Of a stretch of DNA of 64,000 nucleotides, positions 34,101 to 41,246 are shown piece after piece; the first letter of the stretch is position 1, and each line of letters opens with the position of its first letter. Under the pieces are notes generated by a model that was given only the letters and a program-made list of their open reading frames with translations, ran no database searches and was not told the origin of the DNA. This DNA comes from an uncultured Ramlibacter sp. (lineage in GTDB: Bacteria; Pseudomonadota; Gammaproteobacteria; Burkholderiales; Burkholderiaceae_C). The position numbers were made by a program, and so were the translations under genes. The stretch spans positions 107,516 to 171,515 of the forward strand of contig NZ_CAKZHQ010000049.1 in NCBI RefSeq assembly GCF_936925435.1. Reading direction: 5' to 3'.

Positions 34101-36944
34101 GGCGATGGTGGCCGTGGCGGTGCTGCCACCCAGGCCGGCATCGCTGGCCGAGGTGGACGCCTGCACATTGAAAGAGCCGTTGGCCGTGCTGTTGGCGCTG
34201 GGCGTGAACTTCAGGCCCGCGTGAGCCTGCGCATAGCTGATGAAGCTGCCGTTGGCGACGGCGGTGGTGCCGTCGTTCAGGTACAGCGTGCCACCCGCGA
34301 TGCCGCTGATCTTGAAGTGCGAGACCTCGGCGCCATCGGTCGCGTTGCGGCTGATCACCAGGCCGGCGAGCGACTGGACGTCTTCGCTGGTGGTGGCGGC
34401 CGTGATGCTGGGGGTATCGGCCACCGGCGTGACCGTCAGGCTGGCCGTGTCGCCGTTGCTTGAGAAGATCGTTTTGAGCGTGAAAACCTGGAGCCCGCTG
34501 CTGGCATCCGCAACATAGACGGCATTGCCGCTCACCGCCACACCAACGGCGTTCCCGCTGGTGTCGTAGGTGGCCACCAGGGTCGGGCTGGCCGGGTCGC
34601 TGATGTCGAGGATGCGCACCCCGAGGTCGCTCTCCGTCACATAGGCGTAGCTGCCGCTGACCGCCACGCCCATGGCGTTCCCGCTGGTGGCGTAGGTGGC
34701 CACCAGGGTCGGGTTGGCCGGGTTGCTGATGTTGATGATGGTCAGCCCGGCGGCGTCATCGGCCACATAGGCGTAGCTGCCGTTCACGGCCACGCCATTG
34801 GCGATCCCGTCGGTGTCATAGGTGCCCACCAGGGTCGGGTTGGCCGGGTTGCTGATGTTGATGATGCGCAACCCGGCGCCGCCATCCGCCACATAGGCGT
34901 AGCTGCCGCTCACAGCCACGCTCCGGGCGGTCCCGCTGGTGTTGTAGGTGCCCACCAGGGTCGGGTTGGCCGGGTTGCTGATGTCGATGATGCGCAGCCC
35001 GGCGCCGCCATCCGCCACATAGGCGTAGCTGCCGCTCAGAGCCACGCCCAAGGAATCCCCGCCGGTGTTGTAGGTACCGGCCAGGCCAGACGGCTCGGTC
35101 GATAGCTGCACGCCAGCCTGGCCGTTTGTGTACCCTCCGCTGCGGTCCCAGGTCTTGAAGCTGATGGCGTCGGCCAGGCTGCCGGAATAGTTGGCATCAG
35201 GCTGGAAATGCAGCAGCGTGCCGGCATCCGCATACAGCACGCGGGCGCTGGCGTCCGACACCGCGCCGACCGCGGCCCAGGTCGCTCCACCATTGATGGA
35301 GAAGTACAGCGTGCCGTTGGCGTTGACGCCGGTGATGGCGATGCCCGGCGCGTCGCCGTCCGCGTCGCTGAAGTTGTGTAGCGCTCCAGCGCTGTCGATG
35401 AGGCTGGAAACCAGGAAGCTGCCGGCGGTCGAGCCATTGACTGGCGCGCTGGCGGTGTCCTCGACAAGGCCAGGCAAGGCCGGGGATGCGCTCGCATCGA
35501 GGGTGGGCGCGTCGGCGACGGCCGTGACGGCGATGGTGGCCGTGGCGGTGCTGCCGCCCAGGCCGGCGTCGCTGGCCGAGGTGGACGCCTGCACATTGAA
35601 AGAGCCGTTGGCCGTGCTGTTGGCACCGGGCGTGAACTTCAGGCCCGCGTGAGCCTGCGCATAGCTGATGAAGCTGCCGTTGGCGATGGCCGTCGTGCCG
35701 TCGTTCAGGTACAGCGAGCCGCTGGTGATGCCGCTGATCTTGAAGTGCGAGACCTCGGCGCCATCGGCCGCGTTGCGGCTGATCACCAGGCCGGCAGCCG
35801 TCTGCGTGTCCTCGTCGGTGCTGGCGGCCGTGATGCTGGGCGTATCGGCCACCGGCGCGATGGTCAGGCTGACGGTGTCGCTGTTGCTTGAGAAGGCCGT
35901 TTTGAATGTGAAAACCTGGAGCCCGCTGTCGCCATCCGCGACGTAGACGCCATTGCCGCTCACCGCCACACCAACAGCGTTCCCGCTGGTGTCGTAGGTG
36001 GCCACCAGGGTCGGACTGGCCGGGTTGCTGATGTCGATGATGCGCACCCCGACGCCGCCCTCCGCCACATAGGCGTAGCTGCCGCTCACCGTCACGCCAT
36101 TGGCGGACCCGTTGGTGGCGTAGGTGCCCACCAGGGTCGGGCTGGCCGGGTTGCTGATGTCGATGATGCGCAGCCCGGCGCTGCCATCCGCGACATAGGC
36201 GTAGCTGCCGCTGACCGTCACGGCCATGGCGTTCCCGCTGGGGTTGTAGGTGCCCACCAGGGTCGGGTTGGCCGGGTTGCTGATGTCGATGGTGAGCAAT
36301 CCGGCGTAGTTATCGGCCACATAGGCGTAGCTGCCGCTGACCGTCACGCCCTCGGCGGACCCGCTGGTGTCGTAGGTGCCCACCAGGGTCGGGCTGGTCG
36401 GGTTGCTGATGTCGATGATGCGCAGCCCGGCGCTGCCATCCGCGACATAGGCGTAGCTGCCGCTCGCCACCACGGCCAGGGCGGCCCCGCTGGTGTTGTA
36501 GGTGCCAGCCAGGCCAAGCTCGGTCGCTGTCTGCACTCCAGCCTGGCCGTTGGCGTACCCTCCGGTGTGGTCCCAGGCCTTGAAGCTGATGGCATCGGCC
36601 ACGCTGCCGGAATAGTTGGCATCGGGCTGGAAATGCAGCAGCGTGCCGGCATCCGCATACAGCACGCGGGCGCTGGCTTCGGACACCGCGCCGACCGCGG
36701 CCCAATGGGCCCCGCCATCGATGGAGTAGCGCAGCGTGCCGTGGGCGGCGTTGACGCCGGTGATGGCGATGCCCGGCGCGTCGCCGTCCACGTCGCTGAA
36801 GTTGTGCAGCGTGCCGCCGCTGTCGATGAGACTGGAAACCAGGAAGCCGCCGGCGGTCGAACCGTTCACCGGCGCGGCGGTGTCCTCGGCAATGGTCGGA
36901 AATTGCGGCGAGCTGGCGCCATCGAGCACGGGTCTATTTGGCAT
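31182..36944 (-). CDS. Giant RTX protein with three LVIVD beta-propellers nested in cadherin-like domains
   Basis: 1920 residues from ATG 36944 (ribosome site AAAAGGGA); a start at 37010 would add 22 residues. No Sec signal. Three macro-repeats of about 1430 bp follow (~36890-35465, ~35465-34035, ~34035-32650). Each begins as a cadherin-like domain (EDTA, HFQPDANYSG, ISFK-WD), is interrupted by five 42-residue LVIVD repeats (YAYVADGxAGLRIIDISNP), then resumes (SDTVSLTV, VADTPSITAA) with a second similar domain. After these come Ig-like modules, nonapeptide RTX repeats (GGAGNDTLAGG) and a serralysin-type C terminus (DRIDLHTIDAN). It should be exported by a type I system and bind calcium. No T1SS genes are nearby. 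Likely adhesin or surface-layer-like protein. Confidence 0.88.
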   Translation of the reverse strand: MPNRPVLDGASSPQFPTIAEDTAAPVNGSTAGGFLVSSLIDSGGTLHNFSDVDGDAPGIAITGVNAAHGTLRYSIDGGAHWAAVGAVSEASARVLYADAGTLLHFQPDANYSGSVADAISFKAWDHTGGYANGQAGVQTATELGLAGTYNTSGAALAVVASGSYAYVADGSAGLRIIDISNPTSPTLVGTYDTSGSAEGVTVSGSYAYVADNYAGLLTIDISNPANPTLVGTYNPSGNAMAVTVSGSYAYVADGSAGLRIIDISNPASPTLVGTYATNGSANGVTVSGSYAYVAEGGVGVRIIDISNPASPTLVATYDTSGNAVGVAVSGNGVYVADGDSGLQVFTFKTAFSSNSDTVSLTIAPVADTPSITAASTDEDTQTAAGLVISRNAADGAEVSHFKISGITSGSLYLNDGTTAIANGSFISYAQAHAGLKFTPGANSTANGSFNVQASTSASDAGLGGSTATATIAVTAVADAPTLDASASPALPGLVEDTASAPVNGSTAGSFLVSSLIDSAGALHNFSDADGDAPGIAITGVNANGTLYFSINGGATWAAVGAVSDASARVLYADAGTLLHFQPDANYSGSLADAISFKTWDRSGGYTNGQAGVQLSTEPSGLAGTYNTGGDSLGVALSGSYAYVADGGAGLRIIDISNPANPTLVGTYNTSGTARSVAVSGSYAYVADGGAGLRIINISNPANPTLVGTYDTDGIANGVAVNGSYAYVADDAAGLTIINISNPANPTLVATYATSGNAMGVAVSGSYAYVTESDLGVRILDISDPASPTLVATYDTSGNAVGVAVSGNAVYVADASSGLQVFTLKTIFSSNGDTASLTVTPVADTPSITAATTSEDVQSLAGLVISRNATDGAEVSHFKISGIAGGTLYLNDGTTAVANGSFISYAQAHAGLKFTPSANSTANGSFNVQASTSASDAGLGGSTATATIAVTAVADAPTLDASASPALPGLVEDTASAPVNGSSAGSVLVASLIDNGGTLHNFSDGDGDLPGIAITGVNANGTLYYSLNGGTTWAAVGAVSEASARVLYADAGTLLHFQPDANYSGSLADAISFKTWDRTGGYANGQAGVQTSPELSGLTGTYNTSGQALGVTVSGSYAYVADGFNGLTIIDISNPASPTLVGTYDTSGYALGVAVSGSYAYVADEGAGLRIINISNPASPTLVGTYVTGGYAYGVAVSGSYAYVADDEAGLRIINISNPASPTLVGTYDTSGWANGVTVSGSYAYVADYEAGLSVIDISNPASPTLVATYDTSGTAVGVAVSGNAVYVADSDSGLQVYPFSSSGAFSISSDTVSLTVTAVADTPSITAASTNEDMQTAAGLVISRNAADGAEVSHFKISGITGGSLYLNDGTTAVAEGSFISYAQASAGLKFTPGANSTADGSFNVQASTSASDAGLGGGTTTATIAVTTVNDAPTGVPSITGTAAVGRTLTADSAAIADPEGLGAFSHQWLRAGSPIDGATGSSYTVTLDDLGANLSVAITYTDGGGTSETLTSADTAAVAPDTTPPTTGTLVLASYSGSTDHSFELQLTGVEADASVAYEVSGDLGAHWTSTTAAQLDLAVGDYQFRAQVTDAGGNTVASNVVSVTLQTGRSGGLGNDTYTVVDAYDAVVETPGEGKDSVRTSLASYALPDNVENLIYTGSAAFTGTGNAAANAITGGADNDTLAGDAGNDALNGGAGNDTLAGGTGNDVLNGGVGADAMSGGLGNDIYFVNDALDTVTESAAEGTDQVFTNLASYVLANAVENLRYISSGPFTGTGNALANTITSGAGNDTLAGDAGNDALTGGAGADTMSGGLGADTFVFTKTSDAAISAWDVVLDFRAVEGDRIDLHTIDANDSVAGNQAFAYIGTAVFVEGSAAGKLRFDAAAHMLYGSTNADANAEFAIELVGVNTLAATAISR
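32650..36890 (-). repeat. Three ~1.43-kb tandem macro-repeats within the RTX gene, each with five 126-bp LVIVD units
   Basis: The same DNA blocks recur with a period of about 1430 bp; for example, a 40-base block around 35465-35504 is near-identical to that at 34035-34074. Within each, five 126-bp units encode the propeller repeats (about 36520-35900, 35090-34480, 33655-33050). Near-identity favours copy-number change by recombination. Confidence 0.88.
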
Positions 36945-37105
36945 GGGGTCCCTTTTTCTTGGGCTGGGAATCGAAACCGACACAACCGGGACCCGTACAA
37001 CGCCCGACAAGAAGTAGCATAAGTGACGTTTTGTTTCTGACGGCTTAATTTTTTTGTGAACTCTGTGCCATCCATGGGCGCCATCGTCTACGCGACTCGC
37101 CGCCA

Positions 37106-37139
37106 GCCCATGAAAAAAGCCACCCGAGGGTGGCTTTTT
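37106..37139. terminator. Rho-independent terminator of pckG, inverted copy of the one at 31087
   Basis: GCCCATG-AAAAAA-GCCACCC-ga-GGGTGGC-TTTTT. It lies 17 bases after the pckG stop and just upstream of the RTX gene promoter region (36945-37105), insulating the two. Sequence and flank match the complement of 31087-31121. Confidence 0.88.
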
Positions 37140-37155
37140 AGGGGCGTGGAGCTGA

Positions 37156-39024
37156 TCAGGCGGCCAGGCGCTTCTCGATCTGGTCCTTGGTCTGGCCCAA
37201 CTCGGCCGGCAGGTGGTGCTGCAACTGCTGGAACAGCTCGGTGTGCAACTGCAGCTCTTTCTGCCAGGCGGCCTTGTCCATGCTGGTGACGCTGGCGAAC
37301 TGCTCGCGGCTGAAGTCCACGCCGGTCCAGTTCATTTCCTCGTAGGTCGGGCTGACGCCGAACAGGTGGTCGTTGCCCTGGACCTTGCCCTCGATGCGGT
37401 CGATCATCCACTTGAGCACGCGCATGTTCTCGCCGTAGCCCGGCCAGATGAATTTGCCGTCTTCGCCCTTGCGGAACCAGTTGGTGGTGAAGATCCTGGG
37501 CAGCTTGGCGCCCGTGGCGCCCAGCTTCTTGCCGACGTTGAGCCAGTGCTGGAAGTAGTCGGCCATGTTGTAGCCGGCGAAGGCCAGCATGGCGAAGGGG
37601 TCGCGGCGCACCACGCCGACCTGGCCGGTGATGGCGGCGGTGGTTTCCGAGCCCATGGTGGCTGCCATGTAGACGCCTTCGACCCAGTTGCGGCCTTCGC
37701 TGACCAGAGGCACGGTGGTGGAGCGGCGGCCGCCGAAGATGAAGGCGTCGATGGGCACGCCGGCCGGGTCGTCCCAGGCCGGGTCCAGCGCCGGGTTGTT
37801 GGTGGCGGCGACGGTGAAGCGCGAGTTCGGGTGGGCGGCCTTGGCGCCGGTCTCCTTGGCGATGGCCGGCGTCCAGTCCTTGCCCTGCCAGTCGATCAGG
37901 TGGGCCGGCAATGCCTTGCCCGGCGCATCCTGCTCCAGGCCTTCCCACCAGACATCGCCATCGTCGGTCAGGGCGACGTTGGTGAAGATCACGTCGTGGT
38001 CCAGGCTCTGCAGGCAATTCGGGTTGGTCAGCATGTTGGTGCCGGGCGCCACGCCGAAGTAACCCGCTTCCGGGTTGATGGCGTACAGGCGGCCGTCGGT
38101 GCCGGGCTTGATCCAGGCGATGTCGTCGCCGATGGTGGTGACCTTCCAGCCGTCGAAGCCGGCGGGCGGCACCAGCATGGAGAAATTGGTCTTGCCGCAG
38201 GCCGAGGGGAAGGCGGCGGCGACGTGGTACTTCTTGCCCTCGGGCGAGGTCACGCCCAGGATCAGCATGTGCTCGGCCAGCCAGCCTTCATCGCGCCCCA
38301 TCGTCGAGGCGATGCGCAGGGCAAAGCACTTCTTGCCCAGCAGGGCGTTGCCGCCGTAGCCCGAGCCGTAGGACCAGATCTCGCGGGTCTCGGGGTAGTG
38401 GACGATGTACTTGGTCTTGTTGCAGGGCCAGCTCACATCCTTCTGGCCGGCTTGCAGCGGCGCGCCCACGGTGTGCAGGCAGGGTACGAACTCGCCGTCC
38501 ACGCCCAGCACCTCGTACACGGCCTTGCCCATGCGGGTCATGATCTTCATGTTGACGGCCACATAGGGGCTGTCGGACAGCTCGATGCCGATGTGGGCGA
38601 TGGGCGAGCCCAGCGGGCCCATGGAGAAGGGCACCACATACATGGTGCGGCCCTTCATGCAGCCGTCGAACAGCGGCTGCAAGGTGGCGCGCATCTCGGC
38701 CGGGGCGACCCAGTTGTTGGTCGGGCCGGCGTCGTCTTTCTTTTCGGAGCAGATGAAGGTGCGGTCTTCCACGCGGGCCACGTCGCTGGGGTCGGAGCAG
38801 GCCAGGAACGAGTTGGGGCGCTTGGCCGGGTCGAGCTTCTTGAAGGTGCCGCCATCGACCAGCTTCTGGCACAGGCGCTGGTATTCGGCGTCGCTGCCGT
38901 CGCACCAGTACACGCTGTCGGGTTTGCACAGGGCGACCATGTCGGCGACCCAGGCAATCAGTTTCGCGTTCTTCACATGGGCGGGCGTGCCCAGATTCAG
39001 CCCTTGCATCACGGGTGAGTTCAT
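37156..39024 (-). CDS. pckG: Phosphoenolpyruvate carboxykinase (GTP)
   Basis: 622 residues, the usual size. Converts oxaloacetate and GTP to PEP, the entry step of gluconeogenesis. Hallmarks: P-loop [13 protein letters not shown], metal/GTP motif [22 protein letters not shown] and [16 protein letters not shown] 39024 follows a clear AGGAG. The 280-base region upstream to the next gene holds a hairpin with 11-base arms just before the ribosome site and a 20-bp palindrome further up, both candidates for control. Confidence 0.96.
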   Translation of the reverse strand: MNSPVMQGLNLGTPAHVKNAKLIAWVADMVALCKPDSVYWCDGSDAEYQRLCQKLVDGGTFKKLDPAKRPNSFLACSDPSDVARVEDRTFICSEKKDDAGPTNNWVAPAEMRATLQPLFDGCMKGRTMYVVPFSMGPLGSPIAHIGIELSDSPYVAVNMKIMTRMGKAVYEVLGVDGEFVPCLHTVGAPLQAGQKDVSWPCNKTKYIVHYPETREIWSYGSGYGGNALLGKKCFALRIASTMGRDEGWLAEHMLILGVTSPEGKKYHVAAAFPSACGKTNFSMLVPPAGFDGWKVTTIGDDIAWIKPGTDGRLYAINPEAGYFGVAPGTNMLTNPNCLQSLDHDVIFTNVALTDDGDVWWEGLEQDAPGKALPAHLIDWQGKDWTPAIAKETGAKAAHPNSRFTVAATNNPALDPAWDDPAGVPIDAFIFGGRRSTTVPLVSEGRNWVEGVYMAATMGSETTAAITGQVGVVRRDPFAMLAFAGYNMADYFQHWLNVGKKLGATGAKLPRIFTTNWFRKGEDGKFIWPGYGENMRVLKWMIDRIEGKVQGNDHLFGVSPTYEEMNWTGVDFSREQFASVTSMDKAAWQKELQLHTELFQQLQHHLPAELGQTKDQIEKRLAA

Positions 39025-39050
39025 CTCGAAAGCTCCTGAAGTTAAAACCG

Positions 39051-39090
39051 GATTTCCCAAGAGGGCGCGGCTGGCGGCGCTTGGGAAATC
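39051..39090 (-). promoter_or_regulatory. Leader hairpin of pckG: GATTTCCCAAG / CTTGGGAAATC
   Basis: Perfect 11-base arms with an 18-base loop, 27 bases upstream of the pckG start codon. If transcribed it would form a stable stem close to the ribosome site; as DNA it could be an operator. Confidence 0.45.
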
Positions 39091-39162
39091 AGGCTTCGAG
39101 AAGTTGGTTCGATGACGCCGGGTCGTATCTTCGCGCTTGGGCGGGGGCAAATCAATGCAAAA

Positions 39163-39182
39163 CATGCATAGGGTTATGCATG
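39163..39182. promoter_or_regulatory. Palindrome CATGCATA-gggt-TATGCATG upstream of pckG
   Basis: Eight-base perfect arms, 139 bases upstream of the pckG start. Probable binding site of a carbon-metabolism regulator; identity unknown. Confidence 0.4.
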
Positions 39183-39212
39183 ACAGCCCTGACTGGCGCG
39201 CAGCCAATCGGC

Positions 39213-39229
39213 GCTACAAAAACAAGAGC
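39213..39229. repeat. Comamonad-type short repeat
   Basis: GCTACAAAAACAAGAGC in the pckG upstream region, a divergent member of the GCTA-AAAA-AGC family. Confidence 0.4.
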
Positions 39230-39306
39230 GGCCTGGGCCCTTTGGACGAGGACTGCAGGCCGTTTGAATGCCCAAACCGCAGAGGTTGGGCAGGAGGCAG
39301 GAAGGC

Positions 39307-39456
39307 TCAGGCCATGGAAACGGCGATGAAAGCCAGCAGGAACATCAGCACGCCGCCGACCAAGGGCAGCACGATGGGCATGGCGTGGACGACGGCTTCA
39401 ACGGCGTCGGGCTGGTGCTCTTGACCGTGGCTGTGGCTGGTTTCGGGGCTGGACAT
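39307..39456 (-). CDS. Small single-pass membrane protein, 49 aa
   Basis: ATG 39456 with a good ribosome site (AAGGAATC). A His/Glu-rich N-terminal half (SHSHGQEHQPD) precedes one hydrophobic helix (IVLPLVGGVLMFLLAFIAV). The His-rich part could bind metal. It lies 70 bases after the thioesterase gene on the same strand. Confidence 0.55.
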   Translation of the reverse strand: MSSPETSHSHGQEHQPDAVEAVVHAMPIVLPLVGGVLMFLLAFIAVSMA

Positions 39457-39526
39457 GGCGATTCCTTGAGAAAGGTCTGAAAACGGGGGATGGCTGGATT
39501 TTACCGGGCTTGGCCGGTCCCCGGCC

Positions 39527-39931
39527 TTAAAGCAGGGCGTAGGTGGTGCTGGCGCGGCTGGCGCTCTTGCCGTCGTCGGCGCCGCGGATGTCGATCTCAC
39601 CGAAGGCCAAGGCCTTGCCGGCGCGCACCACCCGGGCCTGCACCAGGGCGTCCTGCCCGGACAGCGGCCGCAGAAAGGTGCTGTTCAATTGGACCGTCGT
39701 GCAGGGGCGGAAGGCGCCGAACTGGTTGACCAGGGCCAGCACCATGGCGGTGTCGGCGGCCGCCATCATGGCCTGGCCGCACAGCATGCCGCCGGCGCGC
39801 GAGAGCTGCTCGCTTTGCGGCAGGCGCAGGGTGACGCTGTCGCCATCGAAGGTCTCGACCCGCAGTCCCAGGGCCTGGACCCAGGGCGCGAAGTACTCCG
39901 CCAGGGCTTGCTGCAAGGTCTCGGCTGTCAT
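39527..39931 (-). CDS. PaaI-type hotdog thioesterase
   Basis: 134 residues: hotdog fold with LSRAGGMLCGQAMMAAADTAMVLAL, where the helix-capping Asp is the catalytic residue, and FLRPLSGQDALVQARVVRAGKALAFGEID. Hydrolyses an acyl-CoA. ATG 39931 overlaps the stop of ilvA (ATGA), so the two are coupled. Confidence 0.88.
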   Translation of the reverse strand: MTAETLQQALAEYFAPWVQALGLRVETFDGDSVTLRLPQSEQLSRAGGMLCGQAMMAAADTAMVLALVNQFGAFRPCTTVQLNSTFLRPLSGQDALVQARVVRAGKALAFGEIDIRGADDGKSASRASTTYALL

Positions 39932-41130
39932 TTCTGCTCCTGCGCCTGGAAACCGGCTGCGTGCAAGGCGTCCAGCACGGCGGCGATGTGCTCGCGGCCC
40001 CGGGTCTGGACCACCAGCTCGATTTCGACGTTTTGGGCCGCCAGGGTGGTGAAGGCGCGCTGGTGGTGGACTTCGTCGATGTTGCCGCCCGCCTGCGCCA
40101 CGGTGGCCGTGATCCCGGCCAACGAGCCCGGCACATCGCGCGCGCTGACGCGGATGCGGGCCAGTCGGCCGGCGCGCACCATGCCGCGCTCGATGATGGC
40201 GGCCAGCAGCAGCGGGTCGATGTTGCCGCCACCCAGCACCAGGCCCAGCTTGCGGCCGGCAAAGCGCTGCGGGTGCTTGAGCAGGGCCGCCAGGCCGGCG
40301 GCGCCGGCGCCTTCGACCAGGGTCTTCTCGATCTCCAGCAGCATGACGATGGACTGTTCGATGTCGCCCTCGTCGACCAGCACGATGTCGTCGACCAGCT
40401 TTTCGATGATGGCGCGCGGCAGGGCGCCCGGTGTGCCCACCGCGATGCCTTCGGCAATGGTGCTGTTGCCCTGTGGCAGCGTCTGTTGCTTGACGGCGTT
40501 GAACATGTTGGGAAAGCGCAGGGTCTGCACGCCCACCACCTCGATCGAGGGCTTCAGGGCCTTGGCCGCCACCGCGATGCCGGCGATCAGGCCGCCGCCG
40601 CCGACGGCCACCACCAGGGTGTCCAGCTGCGGCACGGCCTGCAGCATCTCCAGGCCCACCGTGCCCTGGCCGGCGACGATGTCCGCGTCGTCGTAGGGAT
40701 GGACGAAGACCAGCTCCTGCCGCTGTGCCAGTTCCATGGCATGGGAGCGCGCCTCGTCCAGCGTGTCGCCATGGAGCACCACCTCGGCGCCGAAGCTGCG
40801 TGTGCGCTCCACCTTGACCCCGGGCGTGAAGCGCGGCATGACGATGACGGCGCGCACGCCCAGACGCTGCGCGTGGTAGGCCACGCCCTGGGCGTGGTTG
40901 CCGGCGCTCATGGCGATCACGCCGCGCCGCCGCTCGGCTTCACTGAGCTGCACCAGTTTGTTGCAGGCGCCGCGCTCCTTGAAGGAGGCGGTGAACTGCA
41001 GGTTCTCGAACTTCAGGAAGACCTGGGCGCCGGTGATCTGCGACAGCGTGCGGGACTCCACGCAGGGCGTGTCCAGCACCTGGCCTTGCAGGCGCGCGGC
41101 GGCTTGGCGGATGTCGGCGAGTTCGACCAT
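39928..41130 (-). CDS. ilvA: Threonine ammonia-lyase with C-terminal ACT domain
   Basis: 400 residues, the medium form. PLP-Lys in the ENLQFTASFKERGA motif, AMSAGNHAQG, glycine loop VVAVGGGGLIAG and GLVLGGGNID; an ACT-like regulatory domain follows (RIRVSARDVPGSLAGITATVAQAGG). Converts threonine to 2-oxobutyrate, for isoleucine synthesis or catabolism. ATG 41130. Divergent from the double-AAA ATPase. Confidence 0.94.
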   Translation of the reverse strand: MVELADIRQAAARLQGQVLDTPCVESRTLSQITGAQVFLKFENLQFTASFKERGACNKLVQLSEAERRRGVIAMSAGNHAQGVAYHAQRLGVRAVIVMPRFTPGVKVERTRSFGAEVVLHGDTLDEARSHAMELAQRQELVFVHPYDDADIVAGQGTVGLEMLQAVPQLDTLVVAVGGGGLIAGIAVAAKALKPSIEVVGVQTLRFPNMFNAVKQQTLPQGNSTIAEGIAVGTPGALPRAIIEKLVDDIVLVDEGDIEQSIVMLLEIEKTLVEGAGAAGLAALLKHPQRFAGRKLGLVLGGGNIDPLLLAAIIERGMVRAGRLARIRVSARDVPGSLAGITATVAQAGGNIDEVHHQRAFTTLAAQNVEIELVVQTRGREHIAAVLDALHAAGFQAQEQK

Positions 41131-41246
41131 GGGCGGATTGTGCTGGCAAAACCGCAGCAAACCCTCGCTTTTCCCTTGATCAATCTCTTCCCTCTGGCAG
41201 CAAGTCGCGTTATCGTGGGGCCGCAATCCGTTGCTGGAGGCTTCCA

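Noticed and set aside
31278..34463. 1061-codon open frame on the plus strand
   Set aside because: It is the antisense of the RTX repeat gene; its repetitive Gly/Ala/Arg/Asp composition mirrors the 126-bp repeats and has no domain.
33050..36520. Regularly spaced repeats resembling a CRISPR array
   Set aside because: The 126-bp period is in frame, encodes LVIVD propeller repeats, and has no unique spacers.
37213..39018. 601-codon plus-strand frame opposite pckG
   Set aside because: Codon-bias shadow; pckG is unmistakable on the other strand.
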